64,000 bases of DNA, from NCBI RefSeq assembly GCF_011682055.1, contig NZ_JAAQOM010000002.1, positions 62,001 through 126,000 on the forward strand. Direction: 5' to 3'. Positions 1 through 8,576 of this stretch are shown here, in pieces. The notes below the pieces were generated by a model that saw nothing but the letters and a program-made list of their open reading frames with translations, was not told the origin of the DNA and ran no database searches. The stretch is from Telluria antibiotica (GTDB taxonomy: Bacteria; Pseudomonadota; Gammaproteobacteria; Burkholderiales; Burkholderiaceae_D). Positions within the stretch are counted from its first letter, which is position 1, and each line of letters opens with the position of its first letter. The position numbers were made by a program, and so were the translations under genes.

Positions 1-163
1 TCGGTTCTCCGGACGGGGAAATGATTGGCGATCGCCAGGCGGGGGGCCGGCAATCGCGCCGACGCAACGGCGGATGCGACCCATTCTACAGGATAGCGCA
101 GCGGCGCAGAGCCGGCTTGTACGCCATTTCAGCCGAGCTTAAGTCTGGTCGGGGCCGCCGCGC

Positions 164-724
164 CTACGCTTTTACAAATCGAAACAAACTGGTGTGAAAC
201 CAACAGTACGCCAGCCCCGCCGCCGCGATGATCAACAGATAAGGCCAGCTGCGCACGGCGAGCCTCCAGTCCACGGGCGATGGCCAGAACGACAGGAATT
301 GCGGCGCCAGCAGCAACGTCAGCGCCAGGTCGACGGGACCGAAATGCCATGCCGTGCGCGTGCGCCACCACGCCACTGCCAGCGGCAGCAACAGGATGAG
401 AAACGGAGCCAGCGCCGCCGGCGCCGCGTTATACCAGCGCAGGTTGGCGAACGTCACGGACCCGAGCTCCCACGTGCGGCCCTTGCCGCGCGGGATGATC
501 GTGAAGCCGACGGGCTCCGCATGGAGCAGCAGCCCGACGCCGAAATGCGCGAGTTCGTGGCAGAACGTGCCGACGGCACTGAGCAGGAAGAACGCGGGAT
601 GCAGCCGCGTCACGAGCCAGATGAGGAACGCGAGCGCCATCGACGGCACGAGGTACAGCGCGATCTCGCCCAGGCCGCAGGCCCAGCTGGGCAGATGGGC
701 GGCGCACATTGCCGGCCAGGACAT
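164..724 (-). CDS. M50-like integral membrane protein with HExxH motif
   Basis: The protein has 186 residues and is strongly hydrophobic, with about four membrane segments. A CHELAH motif near residue 55 matches the HExxH zinc site of M50-type intramembrane proteases, and an N-A-A-P sequence follows in the next segment. Typical M50 proteases also carry a downstream NxxPxxxxDG or LDG motif with a third zinc ligand. I see only the N..P part, so activity is uncertain. The ATG lies 12 nt downstream of the thymidine kinase stop codon on the same strand, so the two are probably cotranscribed. The substrate is unknown. It could equally be an inactive relative of the family. Confidence 0.7.
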   Translation of the reverse strand: MSWPAMCAAHLPSWACGLGEIALYLVPSMALAFLIWLVTRLHPAFFLLSAVGTFCHELAHFGVGLLLHAEPVGFTIIPRGKGRTWELGSVTFANLRWYNAAPAALAPFLILLLPLAVAWWRTRTAWHFGPVDLALTLLLAPQFLSFWPSPVDWRLAVRSWPYLLIIAAAGLAYCWFHTSLFRFVKA

Positions 725-736
725 GGTCGCGCCGCG

Positions 737-1288
737 TCAGCCCAGGTAGAAGCAGCGCCCGCAGGCCTGGCGATAACTCTCGTTGCCGCCGATGCTGACT
801 TGCTCCCCTTCGCGGAGGCGGCGTCCTTCGGCGTCGACGCGGATGTTCATCGTCGCCTTCTTGCCGCACGTGCAAATGTTCTTGATTTCCTCGATGTCGT
901 CGGCCAGCGCCAGCAGGTACGCGGAGCCGGGGAACGGCTCGCCGCGGAAATCGCTGCGCAAGCCGTAGCAGATCACCGGGACGCCCCGTACCTGGGCCAC
1001 CTGGTGCAGCTGCACGACCTGCTCCTTCGTCAGGAACTGGGCTTCGTCGACGAGCACGCAGGCCACGGCGGGCGCCTGTTCCAGGAAGTTCGTGGTCTTG
1101 TCGAACACGTCGGTCTGGCGGTGCGGTCCGAGGCGCGACGTGATCTGGCCGACGCCGTAGCGGTCGTCGATGGCGGCCGTGTACAACTGGACCTTCTGGC
1201 CCTGCTCCTCGTAGTTGTGTGCCACCTGCAGCAGCGACGTCGATTTGCCGGCGTTCATCGCCGAATACCTAAAATAGAGTTTTGCCAC
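737..1288 (-). CDS. tdk: Thymidine kinase (type II)
   Basis: This 183-residue cytosolic enzyme phosphorylates thymidine to dTMP in the pyrimidine salvage pathway. The P-loop (MNAGKST) lies at residues 11-17, followed by the VDEAQF motif that supplies the catalytic glutamate. A CTCGKKAT segment and a C-terminal CGRCF give the structural zinc cysteines. The length fits bacterial type II kinases. It starts at ATG and appears to be the first gene of a short unit with the HExxH membrane protein. Nothing is unusual. Confidence 0.95.
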   Translation of the reverse strand: MAKLYFRYSAMNAGKSTSLLQVAHNYEEQGQKVQLYTAAIDDRYGVGQITSRLGPHRQTDVFDKTTNFLEQAPAVACVLVDEAQFLTKEQVVQLHQVAQVRGVPVICYGLRSDFRGEPFPGSAYLLALADDIEEIKNICTCGKKATMNIRVDAEGRRLREGEQVSIGGNESYRQACGRCFYLG

Positions 1289-1361
1289 TGCTTGCCTGAC
1301 CGGATGACCGTTGTACGATCCGTCGATTATAGCAATCGGTCCCGGCGCCGCGCCAGCCGGC

Positions 1362-3611
1362 TCAGTCGCCCGGGTGGTATTTGCGCTCGAGGTGTTTGTC
1401 GATGTCCGCGCGGTAGTACAGCACGTCCTTGAACTCCCCGCGGCTGTACATCGCCGCCTGGTCTGTGAAGTGCGGCGACGCCGGATCGCCGCTCTCGCCG
1501 CCCGCGAGAATGCTCTTCGCGCGCACGCGCGGCCCGAATTCGACCGCGGCCACGAAGCTGTTGCCGCGGTCGCCGTAGATGCGCTTCGTCGTCTGCGGCG
1601 CCGTCATGCCGAACGACGCCAATGATCCCCAGTTCGCCGACGTGAAGCCGACGGGCAGGCTCGGCTTGCCGTCGTCGTAGCGCTGGTCGACGGCGCCGGA
1701 CAGGCGCTGGAAGCGGTTGATCTCGCCCCACGGCGTCTTCCAGTCGCCGAAGTCCGCCTGCAGCTTGTCGCTCGCGCGCGCCAGCGCATCCAGGCGCTCG
1801 CGCGGCGTCAGGCGCGTCTGCACGAAGTCGATCACGGGAATGTGGTCCGCTTTCGCGCGGGCCGACGACTGCTTGACCATGTCCTGCGCCCAGTACACGG
1901 CGAGCGACGTCGGCACGGAGGTCGTCGAGAAGCGCAAGTCCCAGCCGCGCAGCAATGCCACCTGGGCGGCCAGGCGGGCCTTCAGCGGATCGGCGTCCGG
2001 CAGCGCGTCCCAATCGTTTGCGACGGCCGGCATGAGGGGCTCGAACGCCGTCAAATAGCTGTCGTAGGCTTTTGCGATGAGGCCATCGAGCGTGAGATCG
2101 TGCGCGTCGTGCAGGACGCGCTCCGCGTGGATGCCGCGCGGGTTCTGCGGCAGCGACCACATGTACGCGGGATACTTGACGCAATCCGGACTGCTTGCGC
2201 CGAATCCGGTGCACGGCCAGTTGTTCGTGTTCGAGATATAGCCGCTCTTCGGATTGAACACCGTGATCGTCTCGGCGACGTCATGCAAGCCCTGCCACTC
2301 CGTCGCGGGGTCGCTGCCGTCGACGGGCTTCGTCCAGTCGAAGCGCGGGTCGCGGCGCGGGATGAAATTCCCGTGGAAGTAGGCGATATTCCCGTCCGCA
2401 TCCGCGTACACCGTGTTGTTCGACGAATTCGTCCGCAACTGCATGACCTTGTAGAACGCCGCGTAGTCGCGCGCCTTCGTGCGGCCGTACGACTGCATCA
2501 GCGCGTGCATCGGGTCGTCCATCATCCGGACGGCCACCCACTTGCCGTCCTGCGCGCGGATCACGGGGCCGTGGTGCGTGAAGTACGCGGTGACGGTCCG
2601 GCTGGCCATGCCTTGATCCGTGCGGTACGGCAGCGTGATGGTCTTTGCGCGCACGGCGCGCTCGCCGTCGCCGTAGCGGTAGACCCAGCGGCCGTCGAGC
2701 GAGCTCACCGTCTCGAGGTATTCGTCGATGACGTCGCCGCCGCCCGACGTGTGCATCCAGCCGATGCGGTCGTTGAAACCCTGGTAGACGAAGAACTGGC
2801 CCCACGTGACGGCGCCGTACGCGTTCAAACCTTCGTCGCTCACCATATGGATCTCGGGGCGGAAGTAGAACGACGTGTGCGGATTGATCATCAACAGCGC
2901 GTGCCCGTCCGCCGTGCGGCGCGGCGCGATGGCGAAACCGTTGGAGCCGCGCGGTTCCGGGTCGAAGCCCTGCCCGGACTCATTCGCATCGGCCAGCGCG
3001 ACGGACGGCGCCGCCGGCTTGCCGTAGAAGTCTTCGAGGCCGTTCAGGTTGATCGTCTCGATGTCGCCGCCGATGCTGCCCTCGCTGAACGCGAGCGCCA
3101 TCCATGGCTCGAACCGCGTGATCAGCTTCGGCTTGACCCGCGGATGCGTGACGAGATACCAGTTCAAGCCGTCGGCGTATGCATCCATCAGCGCCTTCAG
3201 CCACGCAGGACTCGTAGCATATTTTGCCTTCAGCTCGACCGGGTCGATGTACAGCTTCATGCGCAGGTCGCGCCAGATTGCCGTCTCGCCCTCTACTTCC
3301 GCCAGGCGCCCGAGCGCGTTGATGTAATTGAGTTCGACGCGGTTGAAATCGTCCTCCGCCTGCGCGAACAGCATGCCGAACACGGCGTCCGCATCCGTCT
3401 TGCCGAACACGTGCGGGATGCCCCAGGTGTCGCGCAGGATCGTGACGCGCCGCGCCGTCGCCCGCATGCGCGCGAGGTCCGCCGACGCGAAGGCGGCTCG
3501 GGCCGTCGCCGCCACGGCGGGTTGCGCCGCCGCCTGTGCGTGGACGGGCTGGGCCAGCACGCACAACGCCGCGCAGGCGGCAACGAACGGCGTCAAGCGG
3601 GGCATCGTCAT
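1362..3611 (-). CDS. Penicillin/acyl-homoserine-lactone acylase family Ntn-hydrolase
   Basis: This is a 749-residue precursor of the S45 peptidase family. An N-terminal signal peptide (about residues 1-26, ending AHA-like at VHAQ) directs it to the periplasm. The family self-cleaves to free a serine at the start of the beta chain. The expected site is G222-S223-N224 in PRGSNGF, which matches aculeacin and AHL acylases. The enzyme would hydrolyse an amide bond in an acylated substrate. The true substrate, whether AHL signals, lipopeptides or beta-lactams, cannot be read from sequence. It starts 13 nt after the ParB-like gene on the same strand. No quorum-sensing synthase is present in the window. 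Confidence 0.88.
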   Translation of the reverse strand: MTMPRLTPFVAACAALCVLAQPVHAQAAAQPAVAATARAAFASADLARMRATARRVTILRDTWGIPHVFGKTDADAVFGMLFAQAEDDFNRVELNYINALGRLAEVEGETAIWRDLRMKLYIDPVELKAKYATSPAWLKALMDAYADGLNWYLVTHPRVKPKLITRFEPWMALAFSEGSIGGDIETINLNGLEDFYGKPAAPSVALADANESGQGFDPEPRGSNGFAIAPRRTADGHALLMINPHTSFYFRPEIHMVSDEGLNAYGAVTWGQFFVYQGFNDRIGWMHTSGGGDVIDEYLETVSSLDGRWVYRYGDGERAVRAKTITLPYRTDQGMASRTVTAYFTHHGPVIRAQDGKWVAVRMMDDPMHALMQSYGRTKARDYAAFYKVMQLRTNSSNNTVYADADGNIAYFHGNFIPRRDPRFDWTKPVDGSDPATEWQGLHDVAETITVFNPKSGYISNTNNWPCTGFGASSPDCVKYPAYMWSLPQNPRGIHAERVLHDAHDLTLDGLIAKAYDSYLTAFEPLMPAVANDWDALPDADPLKARLAAQVALLRGWDLRFSTTSVPTSLAVYWAQDMVKQSSARAKADHIPVIDFVQTRLTPRERLDALARASDKLQADFGDWKTPWGEINRFQRLSGAVDQRYDDGKPSLPVGFTSANWGSLASFGMTAPQTTKRIYGDRGNSFVAAVEFGPRVRAKSILAGGESGDPASPHFTDQAAMYSRGEFKDVLYYRADIDKHLERKYHPGD

Positions 3612-3624
3612 GGGGTCTCCGGGA

Positions 3625-4431
3625 TCAGGCGCCGCCGAGCGCGGCGAGCTTCTGGCGCAGCACCTCGTTTTCCGTCATCAGGGTGGCGACGCGGTCCTTC
3701 AATTCGCCGACCTGGCTGCGCAACGCCTTGACCTGGTCTTCCGGCGAGTCGGGCACGGTTTCCTTTTTCGGCTTCGCGCCGGTCTTCTGCTCGCGCACCT
3801 GGCGCGCGGCCTGCTGCAATTCCTTGCGCCCACCGGCGACGGCGGCGACCTGCGCTTCCGGCGGCAGCGACGCGACACTGGCCGCGGCGCTGACGGAAAT
3901 CGTCCCGCTGCGCACGGCGTCGACGAGTTCCGGCGCGGCCGTCTTGCGGATGCGCTCGATCTGGCTCAGCGTGTTCGCCGACACGCGCGCGGCCTTGGCG
4001 ACGTCCTCTCGCGTGCTCCACGGCGGATCGGAGGCATCGTCGGCGGCATCGGGCGCCGCCTGTTCCGGCGCGGCGTCGGCCGGTTGCTGCGCGGCGCGCT
4101 GGGCGGCCCGCGCGGCGACAATCTCCTTCTTACGCAGCGCCAGCATGCCGCGCTGGAAGTCGGACACGCTGCGGCGCGCTAGGTTATTGTCGATCACCCA
4201 CAGCATGACGTCTTCGAGCGAGTCGAATTTGTCGTTGGCGACGGTGCGGAACGGGATGCCGTGCTTCTTGCAGATGTCGTAGCGGTTATGGCCGTCGATC
4301 AGCACGTCGCGCCAGAGCACGAGCGCATCGCGGCAGCCGTCGGCCAGGAGGCTGCGTTCGAGCGCCGCGTACTCGACGGGCGTGAGGGGATCGATGAAAG
4401 AGCGGAGTTCGTCGTTGATGGTGATGTCCAA
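3625..4431 (-). CDS. ParB/sulfiredoxin-fold N-terminal domain protein
   Basis: The protein has 268 residues and starts at TTG, preceded by an AAGGAAAA ribosome site. Residues 15-75 form a ParB/Srx-type domain containing the DGHNR motif, which binds and hydrolyses CTP in true ParB proteins. A helix-turn-helix-like stretch (TREDVAKAARVSANT) lies near residue 140. The C-terminus is a coiled coil rich in Lys, Glu and Gln. No ParA gene is nearby, so chromosome partitioning is unlikely. Similar lone proteins are often annotated as plasmid replication or partition related. It may be a DNA-binding regulator. Confidence 0.72.
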   Translation of the reverse strand: MDITINDELRSFIDPLTPVEYAALERSLLADGCRDALVLWRDVLIDGHNRYDICKKHGIPFRTVANDKFDSLEDVMLWVIDNNLARRSVSDFQRGMLALRKKEIVAARAAQRAAQQPADAAPEQAAPDAADDASDPPWSTREDVAKAARVSANTLSQIERIRKTAAPELVDAVRSGTISVSAAASVASLPPEAQVAAVAGGRKELQQAARQVREQKTGAKPKKETVPDSPEDQVKALRSQVGELKDRVATLMTENEVLRQKLAALGGA

Positions 4432-4586
4432 TGGTTTTCCTTGCTTGAGTCCTGGCGCGCGGCGTCGGCCGCGGGCGTATCGCCCCGCATGCTACACCAA
4501 GCGTGTCCGCGACTGAAGCGGCGCGCGGATGACAAGGCCGGCCGAACCGGTGCACAATTATCCGGACTGAGCTGTTGGGGAGCCCG

Positions 4587-4859
4587 ATGAACCGCCGCCG
4601 TGACCGCATATCCGCCCTATTGATCGACGCCGTGCTCGATGCCAGCCCGCAACACGGGATCGCCCGCGCGGCCCGCCTCCTGCACGAGGACGGCATACCG
4701 ATCGACGTCGCGCTGCGCGTCCTGACGCGCCCCATGCAGCGCCGCCACGGCCCGCCGCGCGTCCACCCGCTGGTGGCGGTCGCGAGCGCCCTGTTCGCGC
4801 CGTTCGGCTCGGCGGACCGCTGGCCGGCGCCGGCGAACCGGACGCTGCGCCCGTTCTGA
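4587..4859 (+). CDS. Hypothetical protein, 90 aa
   Basis: This is a short Arg- and Ala-rich protein that starts at ATG after a GGGGAG ribosome site (an upstream TTG at 4575 is an alternative). It begins MNRRRDR and has a predicted helical middle (HGIARAARLLHEDG, then IPIDVALRVL). I do not recognise a family. The gene is divergent from the ParB-like gene and lies just before the tRNA-Leu. Codon use is like the neighbours. Confidence 0.55.
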   Translation: MNRRRDRISALLIDAVLDASPQHGIARAARLLHEDGIPIDVALRVLTRPMQRRHGPPRVHPLVAVASALFAPFGSADRWPAPANRTLRPF

Positions 4860-4925
4860 CTCCGGATCGTCAACATTGCATTTTCGACCCTGAACAGGCC
4901 TGGCTGTGCTAGAATCCTGCGCGCT

Positions 4926-5012
4926 GCCCGGATGGTGAAACTGGTAGACACCCGGGACTTAAAATCCCGTGCCAGCAATGGCGTGCCGGTTCGATCCCGG
5001 CTCCGGGCACCA
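4926..5012 (+). tRNA. tRNA-Leu (TAA anticodon)
   Basis: A complete cloverleaf is visible, with a 7-bp acceptor stem GCCCGGA/TCCGGGC and an encoded CCA end. The anticodon loop CTTAAAA gives TAA, which reads the leucine codon TTA. A long variable arm, as expected for class II tRNAs, and a T-loop GGTTCGATCCC are present. An IS5-type element begins 47 nt downstream, so this tRNA marks the left edge of the mobile region. Confidence 0.97.
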
Positions 5013-5059
5013 TCAGATTGTCTCTCGCCCTTCCCTACCGTCCCCAAACCTGCCGTCTT

Positions 5060-5071
5060 CCGGCTTTGTTG
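5060..5071. repeat. IS5 terminal inverted repeat, left
   Basis: The sequence CCGGCTTTGTTG is repeated in inverted orientation at 6099-6110. Similarity continues imperfectly inward (GAGCGAATAG against GCGTAAATC). Confidence 0.8.
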
Positions 5072-5115
5072 AGCGAATAGAGCGAAGGCCGAGCTGACGC
5101 TATTTGTAGTTCGTT

Positions 5116-6045
5116 TTATAACACTGGGACCGTAATCGCAGTGTCCAGTCGAGTGAAGCGGTTCAGCACGGCGGCCCTCACTTGTAGCTCGGCGACTTGA
5201 CGGTCGAAGTCGCGTGCCATGACGCGTTCGCCCAGCGACTTGAAGCAGCGCATCTTGGTTTCGACAAGGCTGCGCCGGTGGTAGCCGCTCCATCTCTTCC
5301 ATATCGCCCCTCCCAGCCTCTTGGTCGCCCGTAGGATGTCGTTACGTGCATCGACACCGCAGCGGTTTGCCTTCCAGGGCTTGGCATTCTTGCGCGTCGC
5401 GATGATGGCATGCGCCGCGCGCAACGCGATGGCTTCGTGACAGTCCTTCGTATCATAAGCGCCGTCGCCACTGACGCTGGCAATGCGGTCGTCAGCAGGA
5501 ATCTGGCCCAGCAGCGCTGGCAAGACAGGTGCGTCACCGATACTGTTGTCGGTCACTTCCATGGCCCGGATCTCGAGCGTGGACGCGTCGATCCCGAGAT
5601 GCACCTTGCGCCATTGGCGGCGATACTCCGCGCCGTGTTTCTTCGTCTTCCATTCGCCTTCGCCCAGCATCTTGATGCCCGTGCTGTCTACCAGCAGATG
5701 CAAGCCCGTCGTGCTCGAGACAGCGCCGATGGCCACCTACAGCGTCTTTTGCGGCCGGCTGACCGTGCTGTAGTCCGGCACCGGCCAGTCGAGCCCAGCC
5801 AGGTGCAGCAAGCTTTGCGTCATCCCCATGGCCTGGCGTAGTGGTAAATTGAAGAGGCACTTGATGCTGAGGCAGAACTGGATCGCCTCGTCGCTGAACG
5901 TCTGGCCGCGTCCGCGCTTGCCGCTCGGTTGCCCATGCCAGTTCATCGTCGGGTCAAGCCAGATGAGCAGCGTACTGCTTGACTTCAGCGCTTCGTTGTA
6001 CGTCTTCCAGTTGGTCGTGCGGTACTTCTGTGGAGCTGGTTTCAT
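5116..6045 (-). pseudogene. IS5-family transposase interrupted by an in-frame amber codon
   Basis: One continuous frame reads from the ATG at 6045 to the stop at 5116, broken only by a TAG codon at 5737-5739. The first part (102 aa) holds the N-terminal helical domain ending SRPQKTL. The second part begins VAIGAV and carries the DDE nuclease: VDSTG, then SGDGAYD, then the Y-R-E region (SLVETKMRCF). Related transposases have an ordinary residue, often glutamine, at the stop position, so a single CAG to TAG change is the likeliest lesion. Unless the stop is suppressed, no full-length transposase forms. Confidence 0.85.
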
Positions 6046-6098
6046 CCCGTTCAGGCTACCAGACCTACGCGTTCTACGCTGGCCAAGCCTGATTTACG

Positions 6099-6110
6099 CA
6101 ACAAAGCCGG
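6099..6110. repeat. IS5 terminal inverted repeat, right
   Basis: This is the inverted copy of 5060-5071 and lies upstream of the transposase start. The 12 outer bases are identical to the left end. Confidence 0.8.
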
Positions 6111-6164
6111 TTGTATTCATGCACATGATCCCTCCCTTTTCCTTGACGATCAGTTCTGTTTGGA

Positions 6165-7148
6165 TCAGTGCAGTGTCAGTGGTGCCATCGGAGTACCGCC
6201 ACAACACTTTTTCATTTTCCTACCGCTGCCACAAGGGCACGGGTCGTTGCGCCCAACCTTCGGTGTCGCCCGGACGATGGGGGGCGTCGGCGTACGCATG
6301 TCGCCAGGCATGAATAACCGTGACTTCCAGTAGGCTGCGATCTCCAACAACGATGGCATGATGGCATCGACCCATTGAGCAGCATCGCCTTGCTTGTGCG
6401 TGATCGCAATGCCGTCTTCGGTTCCCAAACGCATGAATGGAGCGAACCAGGTCGGCTGTCCCACGGCGAGCAGGCTCCACGCGCGCTCGTCGAACCGGAA
6501 GCCGCAAAGGAAACCATCGGACCATTCGGCAGCACCGTACTCAGCGCCGCGCATGAACAGGGGCTCGAAACCGGCTGGGTCGGTATTGAAAGCCTCGACA
6601 ACTGCGTTGTAATGCCGCATCAGCAGCGAGAGGACATGGTTCGCATCCGAGAGCTCGTCAAACACGGGCTCGGCCACGCCGTCGACATGGTCCCATACCC
6701 ACGGGAGCCATTCGGACACGGGAACCAGCTCAGGACCGATGGCGATCGCTGCAAAGTAGCCGTCGAGCATCGCAAGATCCATTGACGTCGACTCAATCGA
6801 TGGGTCTGCTAGAAAATCACCAAGCTCGTAAAGCTCGGTATCGGACAAGCCGAGCAAGATCGCATTGCGCTTGTCGTGGCCGGGCGGCGGGCCGATCACC
6901 GCGTCGATGCCCTGCTCATCAATGGTGCGCAAAGCTTCGTCCAGAGCTGCTTGGTCAGTCGAGAACAGACCCTCCCAAACCGTCGAGTTGCCGTGCTCAT
7001 CGACCACCTCGAGTATCCACTCCTCGTTTTCCGCGCGGTAGATTTCCACCTCGACACTCCTGCCATTGCGGCTCACTGTCCCATTCAGCGGAGAGTAAAT
7101 GAGCGGAATGTCGTCGTCGATATTTGTCACCGTTTCAGGCTGTGCCAT
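6165..7148 (-). CDS. UPF0149 (YecA/YgfB) family protein with C-terminal SEC-C zinc motif
   Basis: This 327-residue cytosolic protein starts at ATG. The middle, about residues 115-230, matches the UPF0149/YecA fold ([16 protein letters not shown] is typical). The last 30 residues contain a SEC-C metal-binding motif ([16 protein letters not shown]), the same type found at the end of SecA. The N-terminal 100 residues are specific to this protein. The function of UPF0149/SEC-C proteins is not established. It lies between the IS element and the toxin-antitoxin pair, so it could be cargo of the mobile region. GC content seems lower than in the neighbouring core genes. Confidence 0.82.
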   Translation of the reverse strand: MAQPETVTNIDDDIPLIYSPLNGTVSRNGRSVEVEIYRAENEEWILEVVDEHGNSTVWEGLFSTDQAALDEALRTIDEQGIDAVIGPPPGHDKRNAILLGLSDTELYELGDFLADPSIESTSMDLAMLDGYFAAIAIGPELVPVSEWLPWVWDHVDGVAEPVFDELSDANHVLSLLMRHYNAVVEAFNTDPAGFEPLFMRGAEYGAAEWSDGFLCGFRFDERAWSLLAVGQPTWFAPFMRLGTEDGIAITHKQGDAAQWVDAIMPSLLEIAAYWKSRLFMPGDMRTPTPPIVRATPKVGRNDPCPCGSGRKMKKCCGGTPMAPLTLH

Positions 7149-7252
7149 TTCGTATTCCTATCTCATGCGTGGTGGAGGGGTACGCAAAATCTCTCACGCT
7201 TTCAACCACTTAGACCAAGTTGACGGCGGGTCAACTTGATCGTGCTCTTTCC

Positions 7253-7603
7253 TTACTCGAGAATAGCCCGTAACCGAGCAAGCGCGTCCTCGACCACAAA
7301 TTCAGGTGCCGTTTCGATTTTCTTCGCCCCGCGAGCGGCCAAATCCATCGTGCGAATCATATTGACCAGCGCGACACCTTGAGTCTCAGTCCCCGAACCA
7401 CTCAACGGCACCGCGAAGCCCGCATAGCGAGCGAAATCGCCGCCTTGGGTAATTGGCGCCACTAACGCCACCCCCATGAGATTGAATGCGGCCGGGGAGA
7501 GTACGAGGGCTGGACGAAAATCGCGTTGCTGTTCTCGCCCTACTGTTGGGTTAAGGTTCACGCGAACGATATCTCCACGGTTAAACGTGGTACGCCTCAC
7601 CAT
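7253..7603 (-). CDS. mazF: MazF/PemK-family endoribonuclease toxin
   Basis: The 116-residue protein has the PemK/MazF pattern: RGDIVRVNLNPTVGREQQRDFRPALVL at the start, then APITQGG and a VNMIRTMD segment that forms the active-site side. MazF toxins cleave single-stranded mRNA at short motifs and stop growth when the labile antitoxin is lost. The start is the ATG at 7603, which overlaps the end of the antitoxin gene by 7 nt (ATGGTGA), the usual translational coupling. An upstream in-frame start would extend into the antitoxin. It is closest to the ChpB/PemK subgroup. Confidence 0.9.
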   Translation of the reverse strand: MVRRTTFNRGDIVRVNLNPTVGREQQRDFRPALVLSPAAFNLMGVALVAPITQGGDFARYAGFAVPLSGSGTETQGVALVNMIRTMDLAARGAKKIETAPEFVVEDALARLRAILE

Positions 7604-7848
7604 ACTTCCTGGCCTACCGGTTTGGTGCCTTCCCAAGCCTCCACGTCTACAGGAGGCGCCGCCTTCAGATCACATTGCGCCATCAGATCAGCGAGGGAAT
7701 AGGCTTTGCGAGCAGGGCGCAATACCAGCCCTTCCGGTTGCATGTCAGCGCTCAGTTTGTCGCCAAGCGCAACCCCTAGTTGACTCAACAGAGTAGACGG
7801 CAGTCGAACTGCCGCACTGTTGCCCCATTTTTGAATCGAGAGTTCCAT
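7597..7848 (-). CDS. mazE: MazE/PemI-family AbrB-fold antitoxin
   Basis: The 83-residue protein has an N-terminal SpoVT/AbrB DNA-binding domain (KWGNSAAVRLPSTLLSQLG, residues 7-25). The acidic C-terminus ending in VEAWEG would wrap the toxin. It neutralises MazF and, in this family, represses its own promoter. Two palindromes lie 13-71 nt upstream of its start and are the probable operators. The gene follows gmtX on the same strand. Confidence 0.88.
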   Translation of the reverse strand: MELSIQKWGNSAAVRLPSTLLSQLGVALGDKLSADMQPEGLVLRPARKAYSLADLMAQCDLKAAPPVDVEAWEGTKPVGQEVW

Positions 7849-7860
7849 CGTTACACCTCC

Positions 7861-7919
7861 AATGTAGATACATTGTATTACCTAAAATCCGGCCTGACAA
7901 GGGAATTCTACAATGTAGA
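7861..7919 (-). promoter_or_regulatory. Probable mazEF operator, two related palindromes
   Basis: Two palindromes share the core AATGTAGATAC. The first is AATGTA-GA-TACATT at 7861-7874. The second is TCTACA-A-TGTAGA at 7907-7919. The spacing is about 46 bp, and both are just upstream of the antitoxin start. The AT-rich DNA between them would hold the promoter. Autoregulation by the MazE-MazF complex through alternating palindromes is established for this family. That these are the sites is an inference. The distal palindrome lies inside the end of the gmtX frame. Confidence 0.65.
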
Positions 7920-8457
7920 TACGCTTCAAAGCACCGATTCGAACATCGCTTCGAGCCTTTTTTGCGACCCTTGAAGATACGGGCGAACGTGGTTCAGCTC
8001 GGATCTTGTAAGTGCCATGTATCATAAAAACCAGGCGCAACACAGCTGTCTGGCCGGCCAGATGCCGTAGCGCCGTTAGCTGGCCACGCGCTGATTCAAG
8101 TTCGGCAAGGAGGATTCCGACCCGGGTTCGCAGCACTGGGGCCGAAACATCTTCCAGGATCTCATCCAGGATCGAACCCTTTCGCGCCGTCACCTTTTTG
8201 GCCTTGCCGCCCACTGCCTCGGCGTAGGACGTGATGAGCGCCTTGTAGTCGTCGCCCGTCTTGTTTCTGATTGCAGCTGCTGATGGCCCATCTGCCGCTG
8301 CGGAGAGGCAGCCAATCGTTGCAATCGAGAAGTCACTACTGCCGCGATCATGCTGCTCCTCGCAGAGCCGGTAGATCAACCGAACCGACTGCTGCTTTCG
8401 TGGATGAGAGCCAGCGCAAAGCGCTTCGAGCAAGTCATTGGGGGCCATCTTTGCCAT
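7882..8457 (-). CDS. gmtX: Gamma-mobile-trio protein GmtX
   Basis: The 191-residue protein shows the hallmark pattern of GmtX: a helical start with HPRKQQS, then EEQHDRGSSDFSIATIG and GPSAAAIRNKTGDDYKALI, followed by a coiled coil (about residues 105-135). GmtX is one of the three proteins that define gamma-mobile-trio islands, with the recombinases GmtY and GmtZ. Its exact biochemical role is not known. It lies downstream of a gmtZ remnant, the usual order, while mazEF follows in the position of island cargo. The last 30 residues may be atypical, because the frame runs through the mazE operator. Confidence 0.75.
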   Translation of the reverse strand: MAKMAPNDLLEALCAGSHPRKQQSVRLIYRLCEEQHDRGSSDFSIATIGCLSAAADGPSAAAIRNKTGDDYKALITSYAEAVGGKAKKVTARKGSILDEILEDVSAPVLRTRVGILLAELESARGQLTALRHLAGQTAVLRLVFMIHGTYKIRAEPRSPVSSRVAKKARSDVRIGALKRIYIVEFPCQAGF

Positions 8458-8576
8458 GTCCTATTTTTCCGTCTCAACTTTTGGTGTCACGCCGACCAGC
8501 GGTGCCAGTGCTCCGATCGTGGAGAGCTTTATTGGGGGAACCGCCCTGCCCAGCCAGGAGGCGGTCTACGTCCTTC

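Larger units (their letters stand above)
5060..6110 (-). mobile_element. IS5-family insertion sequence
   Basis: The element is about 1.05 kb and bounded by imperfect inverted repeats. The outermost 12 bases CCGGCTTTGTTG are identical at both ends (5060-5071 and, inverted, 6099-6110). The GGCTTTGTTG terminus is typical of a common IS5-family group. A single transposase frame fills the element. I see no clear target-site duplication in the flanking bases, which suggests either a later rearrangement or ends offset by a base or two. It is inserted between tRNA-Leu and the UPF0149 gene. Confidence 0.85.

Noticed and set aside
1-163. A gene at the left window edge
   Set aside because: I see no frame with a ribosome site or motif. 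This is probably an intergenic region or the unread edge of a neighbouring gene.
3625-4431. Chromosome partition ParB with nearby parS sites
   Set aside because: There is no ParA neighbour and I did not see the palindromic parS consensus TGTTTCACGTGAAACA in this part of the window, so only the domain assignment is kept.
5040-6130. Target-site duplication of the IS5 element
   Set aside because: The bases outside the inverted repeats (CTT on the left, TTG on the right) do not give a clean 3-4 bp duplication, so none is claimed.
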